Assembly: GCA_030704615.1 (NCBI GenBank)
Contig: CM060732.1
Coordinates: 19,096,001 to 19,160,000, forward strand
Reading direction: 5' to 3'
DNA: 64,000 nt
Source: Takakia lepidozioides
Taxonomy: Eukaryota > Streptophyta > Takakiopsida > Takakiales > Takakiaceae
Below are positions 46,606-57,583 of this stretch, one piece after another. The notes beneath the pieces are model-generated. The model was not told where the DNA came from. It searched no databases and saw only the letters and a program-made list of their open reading frames with translations. The position numbers and the translations under genes were made by a program. How positions within the stretch are numbered: position 1 is the first letter of the stretch; every line of letters begins with the position of its first letter.

Positions 46606-47340
46606 TCCTGAATCTCTTCAGTTTGAAAATTGTCTCCTTGTCGCCAAAACCCTCCGAATCGAAAGCTGTGAAATTGCTTGCTCTTCCTCAGTTTGTCTCC
46701 CGTCTTCACGAAGTTGAAGAAGCCAATAGCCTTCGCCTCACTGAAAATCCCTCTCTTTGTTCCCGGCCAATCACCCCTTCCTCTTTTCTACGCGTATTCA
46801 GTTATACTCTTCGAATACCTGCTCCAGCTCTGCAGCATTTCCACTAGGTGCAGTGGAACGCCAACACTAGAAATCTTCATCCAGCCTGAGGCCCTGCCAA
46901 CTATGAATGCATTCGCCTGAGGCCCTACCAACTATGAATGCATTCGCCCACAGCCAGCTACGCTTGCTGACATTATCTCCGCCTTGGTAGATCAATATGC
47001 AATTCGCTCGTCAGAAGCGTCCGAGGCAAGACAGCTCAGGCAGCTGACACCAGTGGGAAAACTCCCCGCGAATCCCCCTTCCCGCAAGCTCTGAATATCT
47101 AACAAAACATAAACCAAGGCAGAAACCTGGCTATGGCAGAAATTCACGTACCCACCCGACAAAACCAGGCCCCGAGACGAATCACAGAGACGCCCACCGC
47201 TCTAGCCACAAATGCGAGGGAGCTCCAGATACTTAAAGCGATGCTCCATCTCCCAAAGCGCGTGACAAAAACAGCCTCCCCAGCTGCTTGAAGCCGGGCG
47301 GGAGACGGGGGCCGGCAGCAGCTAGACGACGACGACCAGC
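46606..47340 (-). promoter_or_regulatory. 5' flank of the RIN4-like gene
   Basis: This is the presumed leader and promoter of the minus-strand gene. A 30-bp phrase (GCCTGAGGCCCT..CCAACTATGAATGCATTCGCC) is directly repeated at 46887-46948. No TATA box was assigned with confidence. Confidence 0.35.
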
Positions 47341-47344
47341 TGCC

Positions 47345-47545
47345 CCTCTGCCCGCAACGTCTGCCCGCTTCACTCTCCACAGCTCCCTTGTCTGCCCCAC
47401 CGCCCGAACTACTGCCCGCTTCTTTCCACAGCTCCCTTGTCTTCTCCACTGCCCGCAACTTCTGCCCGCCTCACTCTCCACAGCTCCCTTGTCTGGTCCC
47501 ACTGCCCGCAACTGCTGCCCTATTCACAGCTCCCTTGTCTTCCTT
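47345..47545. repeat. Minisatellite, about 50-bp unit, four copies
   Basis: CAGCTCCCTTGTCT followed by CCACTGCCCGCAACT(T)CTGCCCGC recurs with the AGCTCCCTTG core starting at 47381, 47430, 47482 and 47528. Unit lengths are therefore 49, 52 and 46 bp. The tract is pyrimidine-rich and lies about 0.8 kb upstream of the RIN4-like start codon. Confidence 0.8.
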
Positions 47546-49300
47546 CCCTTCTTTTGGGAATTTGTTCCTGAGCCCATCATCATTCTCCCCCCATTAAAGT
47601 ATTGTCCGCTTTGTTATTATATTATATAACAAGTACATAGTAACTACCACATTCTTCTTCTATTTTGTTTTTTAAGGGACCTGAGTCCAATAGTGTTCAT
47701 TCAATATTTATTTTAACCCAGGTAAAATCTGTATATATATATTCAAAGGGGACAACCCTGGTAAGAGGGGAACAAAATCTAAAACCCTGCAAGGCTATAT
47801 AGTCTCTACATTCTATATTCCACCATTTGAGACAGCAGCCTCTGTCTATAATAATCACAAAATAAAATATTGCGTCCTTCTTTTCTATTTTCCAGACTTG
47901 TATCACATCCATAGGGCGATGAATAATACCATAATGAATGACAGCGGAGGCGAGGCCGTATAAAAGCGCGGCGCTCTGATGGCGCACGTCCGCCCAAAGT
48001 AGCGGCCACACGGAACGGTGCCGGCATTGTCATCCACGGCGCATCTTTGCTCATCCATATGGATGGCGATGAGTGCGTTGAGGGTACTTTCGTCGGATCC
48101 GCCGTAATCCGTTCAGTTTTTGCCGGGAAGTTGGCCGATAAGTGCACAGATGTCGTGAGCAGCACATTGGTACAGGAAAGGTTGATCCCTGCCCAAGCAA
48201 GCAGAAATTATTCACCCTCACAGTAAGGGTGAATACTGTTTGTGACTGTTTGTGATGTAACTGAAGTATGGTTAAGGTTGATTTGAGCTATCATGTAGTA
48301 GTGTTAATGTTTTTGGGATTATTGGACTAGTTGAATTTGCGCATTCCATGTCATTATTCTTTGAAATATTCATCGTGAAGTTATAATGCTAGTGTCAATA
48401 ACCCTTCCACGAACTCATAACTGATGAGGATCTTGACATAGATTTGTCAAAGGCCTCTTCATTTTTCTCCCTTCATTGACAATCAAGTTGTAGCCTAGTG
48501 GTAATGGGCACATATCACCTCAGAAGGGGTTGTGGGATCAATTGTTTACCGAAGGCAGTAGCCGTTCGGGGCCCTAATTTACGCTGCCTTGGGGGAAACC
48601 CTTCACAACCCCATATTTTTTAACTCAGTGTGACCAGGCTTTCTCATTTTCCGTGTAGAACATAGGATATTGGGCATACCAAAACAAGGGCGGAAAGGTG
48701 AAGTTAACACTTAATTAAACTGCCAACTTTGATCGAAGTCTTTTCTTTCGCTTATTGAGTTAAACAGACCATTTTCCACTCTCACAATCGATTTGATTGA
48801 ATTTACCAACCACTACTCAGATCAAGCTATTCATATCAATTGCATGGAATACATGCGACCCCTGCCTTGTTATAAATATGAATTGGTTCTGAAATGATTG
48901 ATATTACACTACAATTATATTAAGTGACTTTATCTGCCAATGTGCCAGAAGAAAAAGAAATGAATATATCGACAAATGAATATGATGTATAAGCATTTGA
49001 GTCATTCATGAAGCTTGTGCTTTGTCACTTTGGCAAATACCAAGTGACCGTTGTTGATTGTTTATGTCTGATGGTTGATTGCTTACAGCTTATGGCTAAT
49101 ATATAAAGATACGAACGTATGAGATTATGACCACCAACACATTGAAATATCGAACATGGAGTAAATATATACAACAGACCATACTAACAACTTGAAACAA
49201 CCTATATATGCTCACTACAAATGCAAAAGAATTTGCAGATGGAATTACAAAATAATATACCCAAGCCCTTTTTGGACTTTTTAACAATTTTGGGTACCCA
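47546..49300. other. No gene recognised, apart from a possible SINE
   Basis: AT-rich sequence. A short conserved-looking block near 47940-48170 is GC-richer and carries an ORF on the minus strand without recognisable motifs. A SINE-like segment lies at 48485-48620. Confidence 0.35.
48485..48620 (+). repeat. Possible tRNA-related SINE remnant
   Basis: GTAGCCTAGTGGTAATGGGC resembles the A box of plant tRNA-derived SINEs. GGGGTTGTGGGATCAATTG, about 35 bp later, sits at B-box spacing but matches the consensus poorly. The body ends in GGGGGAAACCCTTCACAACCCC. The identification rests on the A box and layout only. Confidence 0.35.
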
Positions 49301-49320
49301 GCTGCAGTAAATTGCCCGCA

Positions 49321-50200
49321 GAAATCTAGGTAATACTATTATGAATTATTAACCTAATATTACCTAGATATTTATAGGTATATAGGTATATATATACTAA
49401 TACTGCACAATATATGGTATAAATAAGGTAATACAATACCGCACAAACAAATAAACCTAGGTATTACCTAGGTAATACAATACTGCAATGAATTAAATAA
49501 GGTAATACCGAAAAAAACCGAAAACGGATAAGGATCAAGAACGTTCCACAAAATTCACATGGGAAAAGGACAAGAATATCAAAAAAAATGCAATTGCGAG
49601 TTTCTTCTCAAGGTTGTGGTTCGCTTACAACAACAAAACGACATTGAAAAGACCAATGTTGAAAAACCAATCACTATATATGTCCATAATAAGCGCATAG
49701 TGGACATCGTCCCGGGGGTACAAGGGAGACAAGTTTTTTTTACCGGTGCATCCTAACGTAATTGCTTTTGCAATGGAGAATTTGACCTGAATGGTATCAA
49801 CTTCGACGGTTGCTTTGGCAAGTACGAGAGAACACAAAAAAATTCAAGCTGCGGTTTCCGAGTTGGAGTGTGCTACATACCGGTTTTTCCTCATTCATAA
49901 AGAAGTGGAGCAATTGGCCTATTCATTGCGTTTGAAAGATAAGTTTCTATTTCGCCTTCCTTTCATTATACCTACATCATGATTGATATTTATTTTCAAA
50001 TTCATTATGCTTATAATAAGACAAAGGAAGGTCATTATTTATCAAGCTTATTATCTCACTCATCATGATCCAAGGAAAAGGCCATTTGTTGTGGTAATAC
50101 ATTATGAAGCCTATTATCTAGGTTAACCAAGGTAATGCTCGAAGACTCTCTAGTGGGCAATCATGCATTTATAGGTAAGCATTACCTAGGTAATAATTAA
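49321..50200. repeat. Palindromic TATTACCTAGG-rich region, MITE-like
   Basis: The phrase TATTACCTAG or its complement recurs about eight times. GTATTACCTAGGTAATAC at 49461-49478 is a perfect 18-bp palindrome and ATTACCTAGGTAAT at 50181-50194 a 14-bp one. ATCTAGGTAATA (49324-49335) and TATTACCTAGAT (49358-49369) form a perfect inverted pair. Clusters at both ends (49321-49510 and 50110-50215) frame about 600 bp without recognised coding content, which suggests a nested or foldback element. Confidence 0.5.
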
Positions 50201-50219
50201 CCTAATACTAATTTCACCG

Positions 50220-51780
50220 TGAAAATTGTGAGATTATAACATTGGCCCGGACCTCAATTCCGGGTCCCAATGGAAAAGTGGGAAACCAATTTTGCTTGCC
50301 CCAAGACCAACCCATTTTTTTTCATTTCATGTACAGCGGCCATGTGGCTACAAACTGGTGGGGTAGAGTGCGTAGATGGCGAACCAGCTCTTTTCCACAT
50401 GGATCGTATGTGGCTACAGCTATGCACCATACTGTTGCAATAGGGCGACCATATATGACCAAGAAGACATTTCAAGCGCGATACATATTCAAAGCAGGGC
50501 AGATAAACCTGGCTCTAAGGGCCCTTATATTGCAACAATGTGCCTACCATAAAAATGTAGTCTTATATCGCAGTGGCAAAGGCCACCCCCTCCAGCCCTA
50601 AAACGCTTGGCGAACGCCAGGGTGCAGCACGTGGCGAGGTCCCCCACGGCTGCCACACCAATAAGCACCGGCCGTTGAATGGCGGTTGCCACAGGATCCA
50701 GTTCCCAGGCACCAAGGGGTGGTTCCCTTGGTGCTTTATGGTGACACTCCACCAGGGAGCGGGCGCTTTCTGGCTTCTTCTTTTTTCGTTTTTCCCCTGT
50801 TTTTTTACAATGACGTGTCGCAACCTACAAAGTTCGAGTGCATTCTGGCTTTATTTCGCCTAAAAATATGGGCTGCCCAAGACGCACCATTTCCAAATCA
50901 AGAGTGGAGTGGCTACAACCCCTCTAAATTGCAGGTCCAACTGATTTTTTCACCTATGGTTGCTTTGTATGTAATTACATAGGGGTTAAAATCTTAAAAT
51001 TGAACAAAGGAAAATGTGCCTCCAAATGAAGTACTTTTTTTTCTACAAAATTTCTAAAACCCAGTGGTGGATGTGTGTATGTAATGCTCACACACCACAA
51101 GGTAAAGCGGTTTTTATAATTTTACTAATTTTACAATTTGGGCTTGTTTACCTGCCACGTCTGCAGTCAACAAGCCCGCCATAAAGGTGACGTAGTTATC
51201 TTAGATATTTTCTGTAGGTGGTGGCTTTTTTTTTTTTTTTAAATTTCTTTTTGCATCATATTCGAGACAAGTCCCTTGTCCAAAAAAAAGGAGTGGGGCC
51301 CATCAGAGTAAATCTGCTGAAATGAGGTATAAGTGAAAATTCACAGCGACCCCATTTGGGTTGCTTGGAAGGGTTAAACATAACTTTGATGCCCATTGGA
51401 ATCATTTTGACATGTTTCATGCAAATATTGGCAGATGAAATGATTTCAACATCTAGACTTCTACTACATCATTATGCAAGAGATCATGCATTGTAAGGTA
51501 TTACATATCTGGAACCTTATCACCTCAAAGGCCGAAAATCAAGAACTATTTGCTAGATTCATGGTGGCTAGAACACTGATCAATGGAGAGAAGAGTTGCC
51601 TAGGTGACTTAGAGACATACCACAAATTTGTACATGAGGACTTTTGGTGAAGCGTATGCATAGAAGCTTTCTGGTATGCTTAGACAGGTCGTGCTGCATA
51701 AAACATGACGCAGACTAATTTTCTCAACAGTATGCAATTCAGTAGACAGCCTTAAGTTGGGCACTCCATAGAGAAGAGCA
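50220..51780. other. No gene recognised; left flank of the large retroelement
   Basis: ORFs at 50242-50601 and 50573-50982 carry no family motif I know. T-runs occur at 51225-51240. The join with the retroelement is at about 51783. Confidence 0.35.
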
Positions 51781-51783
51781 TGG

Positions 51784-52011
51784 GACTGTGACTGGCTGTG
51801 TCGGGCTGTGTCGGGCTGTGCGAAGCTGTGGCGGCTGTGACTGGCTGTGACGGGCTGTGTGAAGCTGTGCGAAACTGTGGCGGGCTGTGTAACCCCCCTA
51901 AAGCCTGTTGCTGCCACCCCTAAGGCTCCTGTTGGTCTCAGTCTGCGCAAAAATTAAGGGTACCCCACAGAACCCGTAAAAGCGTCTAAGTCCCCAAGCA
52001 GCCCTCTAACA
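51784..52011 (-). repeat. 3' LTR remnant with GTGnnnGGCT minisatellite
   Basis: On the minus strand the LTR begins TGTTAGAGGGCTGC directly after the polypurine tract. From about 51895 down to 51784 it becomes a tandem array whose plus-strand 10-bp unit is GTG-nnn-GGCT (for example GTGACTGGCT, GTGTCGGGCT, GTGCGAAGCT). The array matches 63930-64000 closely. Beyond 51784 the two copies share nothing. Confidence 0.75.
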
Positions 52012-52012
52012 T

Positions 52013-52030
52013 TTACCCCTCCCCCTCTCA
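52013..52030 (-). promoter_or_regulatory. Polypurine tract of the large element
   Basis: On the minus strand GAGAGGGGGAGGGGTAAA stands immediately before TGTTAGAGGG. This is the normal arrangement of PPT and 3' LTR and fixes the LTR border. Confidence 0.8.
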
Positions 52031-52050
52031 AAAAGTCGTGTCCTCACGGG

Positions 52051-53169
52051 TTACTGTTTGGGATTAGCAAACCTTTGTGAGCGAGCACCATTCTGACGAT
52101 GAGAGTCTCGTGAAGGACTCCGTGTGCGAGCCCGAGTTCTGTCACTGGTTGACGGAGATAATTGAGCACTACCTGGAAATGTCTGACCCTCCTTTGGCTG
52201 ATAACGAGGTAACCTCTCAGGCATAAGAGATCCCCGTCGTTTCTTCTCTGCCATCTGAAGTGCATAGTCTTCTGCCATGTCAAAAGAGTCCGCTGAAGAA
52301 ACAGTAGTATCAGAATCACCGTCTCCCCTTAGGTGTTTTAACGGCCGAACTTTAAGTGAAATCCTGTGTGGCATACAATGTGGTCCGACCATATCTGGAA
52401 GTTTAAATTGTACAACTTGTTGTAAGCGCTGGCAAACAAAATTAGTGAACGTCATGAACTCCTTATCTGTATAGGTAAGAGGTATGCCAATGACTTTGGA
52501 ACAGTGCAAGTATTTCCATGCCTCATGTCCCTTAAAGAAAATATCCTCAGGGCCGAATTTCTGTGTTGTCAAATTTTTCCAAGTCGAATGAAACCATGAA
52601 CGAAGTTGGGAATCCTTCTGCATCATAACTTTTGCATCATATAGGTACATATGAGGTGGCACTGAAGGTAAGACCCAATGATCCCCACTGGAATAACTCA
52701 GAAATCGGGATTGCATCCTCTGTTGCTCAATGTGATAACGTGCCAGAAAACAAGCAGCATAGTATAATCCACAGCCCATGACAATACTTGATACCTCCTT
52801 GGTCTTGGTATAAATGTACCCATGTACAACTTGGAATGCAATTAATTCCTTCAACATGGTACCTGTTTCAGACCAGTACCTCGCAAAGTGATGATCCTCA
52901 ATGGGTCGATTGTTTGGAAGAACCTTAGTCCTAGTTGCCACTGGTAGCCAAATGCGCATGATCTGGTAGTAATGTGCCAACGATTGCGGAGGACTAAATT
53001 CCTTCCAAGCCAAATCCAACACAATGGGAATTTGGTTGAAGGGCATAATCATAGTCCGACTGTACTCCCGTGCAGCAGGAGTCTTAGGTGGGTTAAAAGC
53101 ACCATCCCCCCATACCTCGGGTTGTGGTGTGGCTGTAGTAACAACAGGGTCAGCTACCTGCACAGTCAC
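52051..53169 (-). pseudogene. Retroelement tail, C-terminal domain with basic end
   Basis: 372 codons continue in the frame of the preceding segment after a TAA at 53170-53172. The first 270 residues are mixed helical and aromatic-rich (RIWLPVATRTKVLPNNRPI, HHFARYWSETGTMLKELIAF, CGLYYAACFLARYHIEQQR) and look like a folded domain. The last 60 are rich in Arg and Ser (RTRARTRSPSRDSHRQNGAR), suggesting RNA binding or nuclear import. No membrane span and no signal peptide are seen, so it is not an obvious envelope protein. I recognise no family. The open frame begins with GTG, so it is best read as the end of a longer protein. Confidence 0.6.
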
Positions 53170-54285
53170 TTATTGTGGTATTGGTACCACTGGCCCTTCT
53201 ACCACTGACATCTCCTGCACCCCTTGCGAAGAAGACTGAAAAATTAGAGTCATGGCTTGTAAATAAGTAGCCATCAGCTGCTCCTCAGGTACAAAGACTC
53301 TTTTGTCAATATTTGAACTCAGGTCGTCCACCCGAGTCTGCAGGCCTTCTATATCCTCCTGTAGCTCCGCTATCCTACTATAGACATTGTCTATAGTAGT
53401 TGTGGCAATGTTCTGCACCTGCAGTCTGAGCTCATTCATTTCACCCTGGGTGAGCTTCCGTGGTGCTTTACCTTCCACTGGCCTTTGTGTTAACCAGACC
53501 TGCATAAGGTGGTTATCCACCAAGTCGTGTGTGGCACCCCTGAGAGTCTGCTCCTCCGTGAGTCTGTACACATCTAATTGCTGTTGTAAAGCCTCCATGC
53601 GCTTCGCATGAGGTTCAACCAGACTCGCATAGGCAGCAGCCAGATTATTGGCTTCCTTCCAAGCCTTGTTAGCCACAGAGAGTTCATTTCTATTGACCAT
53701 GACTGTTTGTTGCAACTCTAGGATGTACCTCTCCTGGTCAGCCTCAATCTGTCTGTATTGTTTGAAAGTATTCTCATTGCGACAGATTGTATTCTTCATA
53801 TCAACAATGAGTTTCGTTTGCTCGATTATCTCTGCTTCTGTCTTTATACATCTCTCCCCTTGTCTGTTAACTTCTAATGCAGTTTGTTCAAGAGTAGTTG
53901 TGAGTGTAGCACATTGTATGGTCATCTTCTCATGTACTGCCTGCAACTCTGTATGTAGTACATTCACTTCTTGCAACTTGCCCTCATGCTTCACCTGCAT
54001 TTGATATAACTGTTGCTTATGTGCTTCATGCAAGTGGTCCTGCGCGAGGCCTGCTTCAATCAAATGTCCCTTGGCCAACTGCAAAGCAGCCTTTGTGTCC
54101 TCTAACTCTTGCTGTAATTTGAGATTGACCTCCTCATCGACCTTGTTAGCACACTCAGTGGCAATTCGAGCCTCAAACTCCTTCCTGAGTTCCTCCCTCA
54201 AAGTTGCCAATTGGGTAGATGGAACATGGGATTTCACATAAGTGCCCAACAAATTAAGTGTTCTGCTTATGGAACTCATAAACAT
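53170..54285 (-). pseudogene. Retroelement tail, long coiled-coil segment
   Basis: 371 codons. From about residue 20 to 330 the sequence is dominated by Glu, Gln, Lys, Leu and Ala in heptad-like order (LREELRKEFEAR, LKLQQELEDTKAALQLAKGH, RIAELQEDIEGLQTRVDDL). It lacks prolines over long runs, which indicates an extended coiled coil. It shares its frame with the ORFs on both sides. A TAG at 54292-54294 lies just before its first ATG, and a TAA closes it. A role in particle assembly or oligomerisation is a guess. Confidence 0.65.
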
Positions 54286-54366
54286 GGCCTGCTAAGGGTC
54301 ATCATGGTGAACTTGCTGCTGTTCTTCCTGATCCTCTATAGTGTGATGCCTCACCAACCATTCAGG

Positions 54367-55893
54367 TCATTGCCCCACCAGATTCTCTTCCTGAACCACC
54401 TCATCGTCCACAGGTGCTGCAGTGTCCTGATATTCTACCCCTGGTACCTCCGTCACAGGTGTGGGTATTACATGCACAGCAGGGTTTTCCCTGGACAACC
54501 GCTGCACCTCTGGAATCACTGATTCTCTTACCAAGCCAGAGTTTTCATAGAGAATGCCATCCTTCTCAATTTCGGCCACGACCTGCTCTGTAGTGGGAAT
54601 GTCCAACCTTTCTCCTTCCAGAGCAATTGGGGGTGATGTCACAGCATGTACTAACGGTGGAACCTCTAAAACAACTGAGTCAATTGGTTGTGGTGACTGT
54701 GGTATCGAATTGACTTCATCTTCCCTCTCCGAAGGCCGTGCTTCCAATAATAACAGCCTTCTGTGCTGCTGGGCCCCATCCTGCACAAGAGCTTGGGAAA
54801 CATCATCGTGCGGTTTCCGTGAAGCCAGTGGATCCGCCACTACAGTCATACCCCGCCTCTGTCTCTTAGACTGTTGTTGCCCTGCCAGTCCACCCTTACT
54901 ATGTGAAGAGCCCTGCTCTTCAATTGCAGTGGTTTCTGCCTCAAACACTCCCATCTCCTTACGTTCCCGAGTATTAAATATGCAAGAATCAAGAATGATT
55001 TGGGCAATAATTGGACCAGACACAATGATCGGAGACTTAGCAGCAGTGCCCTGTAACCTCTTCATCTTGTCCACTAGTCCATTGTACATTAATTTCGCCC
55101 AAGCGACATCCTCTCCCCTCAAAGCTTTCAGGATCTCCTCTGTGAATGACCTGCTCAAATACTGTTGGTTCTGTTTCATGGCAAACAGAACGTTCAATAT
55201 TTGGCCAACTTCCCTAAGCCCTAGGTACTCGGCTTTGGTACAAGCGTAACCTTGAGTTTTAAAGAAACTCCCTTCTTGGAACAAATTCCCTATCTGCAAT
55301 CTTGCCATGTGCTCATCCACATCCACATGTCCTGATGGCAAATCAAACAATTGCTGCAGGTACTGGGGAGTAATTTCTATATCTACTCCCCTCACCTGAG
55401 TAACTCCCGTCCGAGGCTCAAAGTTCTGAAGAAATTGAATCATAAATTGCCGATGATGCAAGGACCAGTCCTTGCGTAGTAGCCCCTCCAATCGCAACTC
55501 CCTTAGCAGCTGTACTGCCTGCGGTGCTGCAATTATTTGCTTCTGCAGAATCGTGGTGCTCTTCACCCTGATATCCTCTATTCCCCTCACTCTCTTCATT
55601 CTAGACAAACAAAAAGGCTTTGTTTGAAACAGCTGAAGGAAAGCTTGTAGGGCACAGAGCATGAAGGTATGGTTGGCACAGAATGGAACAGGTAAGTGCG
55701 TGTATGCTTGTGGGGCTTGCAAGTATCGAGTGAGAGAAAATGTACTCTCAATGCTTCCGTCCTTGCGCCACTGCGTGAGAAGTAAAGCGAGTGTGTAATC
55801 CGTTACATCTGCCATAGCTACAAAACTAGTGCTTTGATTGCCCCTGTCGTCGAGACCTTGGCTATTCAGAGCCACCCCGACTCTTCCGCTCAT
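54367..55893 (-). pseudogene. Retroelement tail, helical domain (plant retroelement extra-ORF type)
   Basis: 508 codons opening MSGRVGVALNSQGLDDRG. Residues about 160-260 contain FMIQFLQNFEPRTGV, then VRGVDIEITPQYLQQLFDLP. This is reminiscent of the 'putative plant transposon protein' domain (VRG-v-fs-IN-l-glp) often found in extra ORFs of Athila-type elements; the likeness is from memory and weak. The C-terminal 200 residues are acidic and low-complexity. The TGA at 54367-54369 is followed in frame by 24 sense codons, a TAG and then the coiled-coil segment, so this end is probably a nonsense mutation. Confidence 0.6.
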
Positions 55894-55899
55894 AACACT

Positions 55900-56289
55900 T
55901 CATATTTCTTGTTCTTGTTTCTTGGAGGGAACCACCTGCATGTAATTCGCACTCCTGATTGGCTGTGGACTGCTTAGGTAATTTCTTAATTCCACCCCCC
56001 TCCATGGACATTCCCACCTGGAATGTCCAGTAGGACAGCACATGTGGCATAGGTTTTCCTTTTCTGTACTCGGAAAGGGTTCCGTTACCCTTACACTGAA
56101 TGCATTAATGGGCCCACAATTAGTATTAGCTGTTGTACCGGGTAAGTACTTTGACGGCCCGATTTGTCCGTTTGCATGATGAGATTTTTTTTTGCAATTG
56201 ATGCAGTGCGGTGTGGCACGCCTTAGTGGCCACGTGTCCGTTTCAAAACAAGCCCCCGACTTCCCCTCTCCGCGTGGCATATTCTCCAA
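55900..56289 (-). pseudogene. Retroelement tail segment with CCHC zinc knuckle
   Basis: 129 codons in the same frame as the integrase and the downstream tail. It contains CINCKKKSHH and then CHMCCPTGHSRWEC, the second a full Cys-x2-Cys-x4-His-x4-Cys knuckle, as used for nucleic-acid binding in gag. A knuckle after integrase is unusual. In-frame TGA codons flank it (56293-56295 upstream and 55900-55902 downstream), each separated by only a few codons from continuing sequence. Confidence 0.6.
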
Positions 56290-56292
56290 GTT

Positions 56293-56781
56293 TCACTTCC
56301 AAACTTCCTCTTCACTCGATGGCCATTTTTTAAACGTTAATTTGCGTCCACCTGTCACTGACCCTATGGACTGTGTAATCTGTATGGGCTGTGTTGGGCT
56401 GTGACAGGCTGTGTGGCACTGTGGTGGGCTGTGATAGGCTGTGTCTCGCTGTGATTGGCTGTAATAGGCTGTGTCTCGCTGTGATGGGCTGTGATAGGCT
56501 GTGTCACGCTGTGATGGGCTGTGATAGGCTGTGTCACGCTTGTACTTCCTGCCTTGGTCATACACGCTCGGCTTAACGACAAGTGCTCCATACTCCGTTG
56601 GTATCACTGGCGCAGCCCGTGACTGCTTTTGCGTTTCAACATGCAAATCGTGCTGCAATGGTTTGTCATGGATACCACTGTACCCCTTCAACTTATTGGC
56701 ATTGACTCTTCCCAGCATATCTTTGTTAATGGTTTGTAAGATGGCGGTGTTGTTATCATACATCTTCTGTATGACATAAGG
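56293..56781 (-). pseudogene. Integrase C-terminal module and tandem peptide repeat
   Basis: Directly after the TGA at 56782-56784 the frame continues PYVIQKMYDNNTAILQ, then VNANKLKGYSG. This is the GPY/F-type integrase C-terminal module, with the TGA standing where the Gly of 'W-K-G-P-Y' is expected. Further on, a tandem decapeptide (RDTAYHSPSQ and variants) repeats about five times. It is encoded by the 10-bp minisatellite at 56388-56548. The frame then runs to TGA at 56293-56295. So the minisatellite found in the LTR is here translated. Confidence 0.7.
56388..56548. repeat. Minisatellite with 10-bp unit GTGnnnGGCT, internal coding copy
   Basis: The plus strand reads GTGTTGGGCT, GTGACAGGCT, GTGTGGCACT, GTGGTGGGCT, GTGATAGGCT, GTGTCTCGCT and so on for about sixteen units, later settling into a 30-bp higher-order period. 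The same unit forms the arrays at 51784-51895 and 63870-64000. Confidence 0.85.
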
Positions 56782-56784
56782 TCA

Positions 56785-57540
56785 TTTCCATGGTGATTTA
56801 AGCTTAGAAGCTTTAATCTTCCCCTTCTTCTGCAACCAGAGAACCAAATCTCTCGTCTTAAAAGTCTTTAATTTGCCTTCATCAAACTGTTCCTTCCTCT
56901 TCATCTGAATTCTGGTCATGTTATCAGCTGCATCAGCACGTACTTCTTCCACATGGTATAATTCATGTTTCCTGATCTTAATTGAATCTTCCAATTCCAT
57001 TCTTTTTCCCCATTCAGTTCTCATGGTAGGTAACAAGAATTCCACTGGAAGTAAAGCTTCCATACCATAAACTAATTGGAATGGTGTATACTTAGTGGTG
57101 ACTTTATATGAAGTCTTGTATGACCACAAAGCTGTCAGCAGCTTTGTATCCCAATCCGTTCTGTTTGCATTGACTATCTTAGCCAAGATAGTACATAGTA
57201 TTTTGTTGGTAGCCTCTGCCTGCCCATTACCCTGTGGGTAATATGTTGTACTCTTCCTATGCACAATCATGAACTCTTTAGTCAATAATTCAATGGTCTC
57301 ATTAATGAAGTGACTTCCCTGGTCACTAATAAATTCCAGGGGACAGCCAAATCGTGTAAGTATGTTCTCATACAGGAACTTTGCTGTGGACTTGGCTGTG
57401 TTGTCCCTCAGAGCTTTAGCTTCCACCCACTTTGTAGTATAATCAGTGGCTGTAATTATGTACTTATTCTGTGTATTCTTGGCTGGTGGGTTAATTGGTC
57501 CAACAAAATCTAATCCCCATTTCTGAATGGTTCAGTAGGC
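56785..57540 (-). pseudogene. Integrase core of the large retroelement
   Basis: After a one-base loss near 57530 the frame reads [13 protein letters not shown] (first catalytic Asp), [12 protein letters not shown] (second Asp) and [12 protein letters not shown] (Glu). Asp and Glu are separated by 35 residues, the DX35E spacing of retroviral-type integrases. The ORF is open from 57426 to the TGA at 56782-56784. No chromodomain follows, unlike the element at 21810-26407. Confidence 0.88.
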
Positions 57541-57583
57541 ATCGTAGGATGCAAAGCCATCTTCCCAGATCTTTGCAAAGGTC

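Noticed and set aside
49559..49982. Two adjoining plus-strand ORFs
   Set aside because: Different frames, no conserved motif, AT-rich surroundings; could not be supported as a gene.
51784..51895. CRISPR-like array
   Set aside because: The 10-bp units have no spacers, and the DNA is a plant LTR minisatellite.
54554..55249. 231-aa plus-strand ORF
   Set aside because: It lies opposite the retroelement tail; Ser/Cys-rich low-information sequence, so a shadow.
52051..55893. Envelope gene of an Athila-type element
   Set aside because: No signal peptide, no transmembrane span and no furin-type site are visible; the segments are helical and coiled coil and share the integrase frame.
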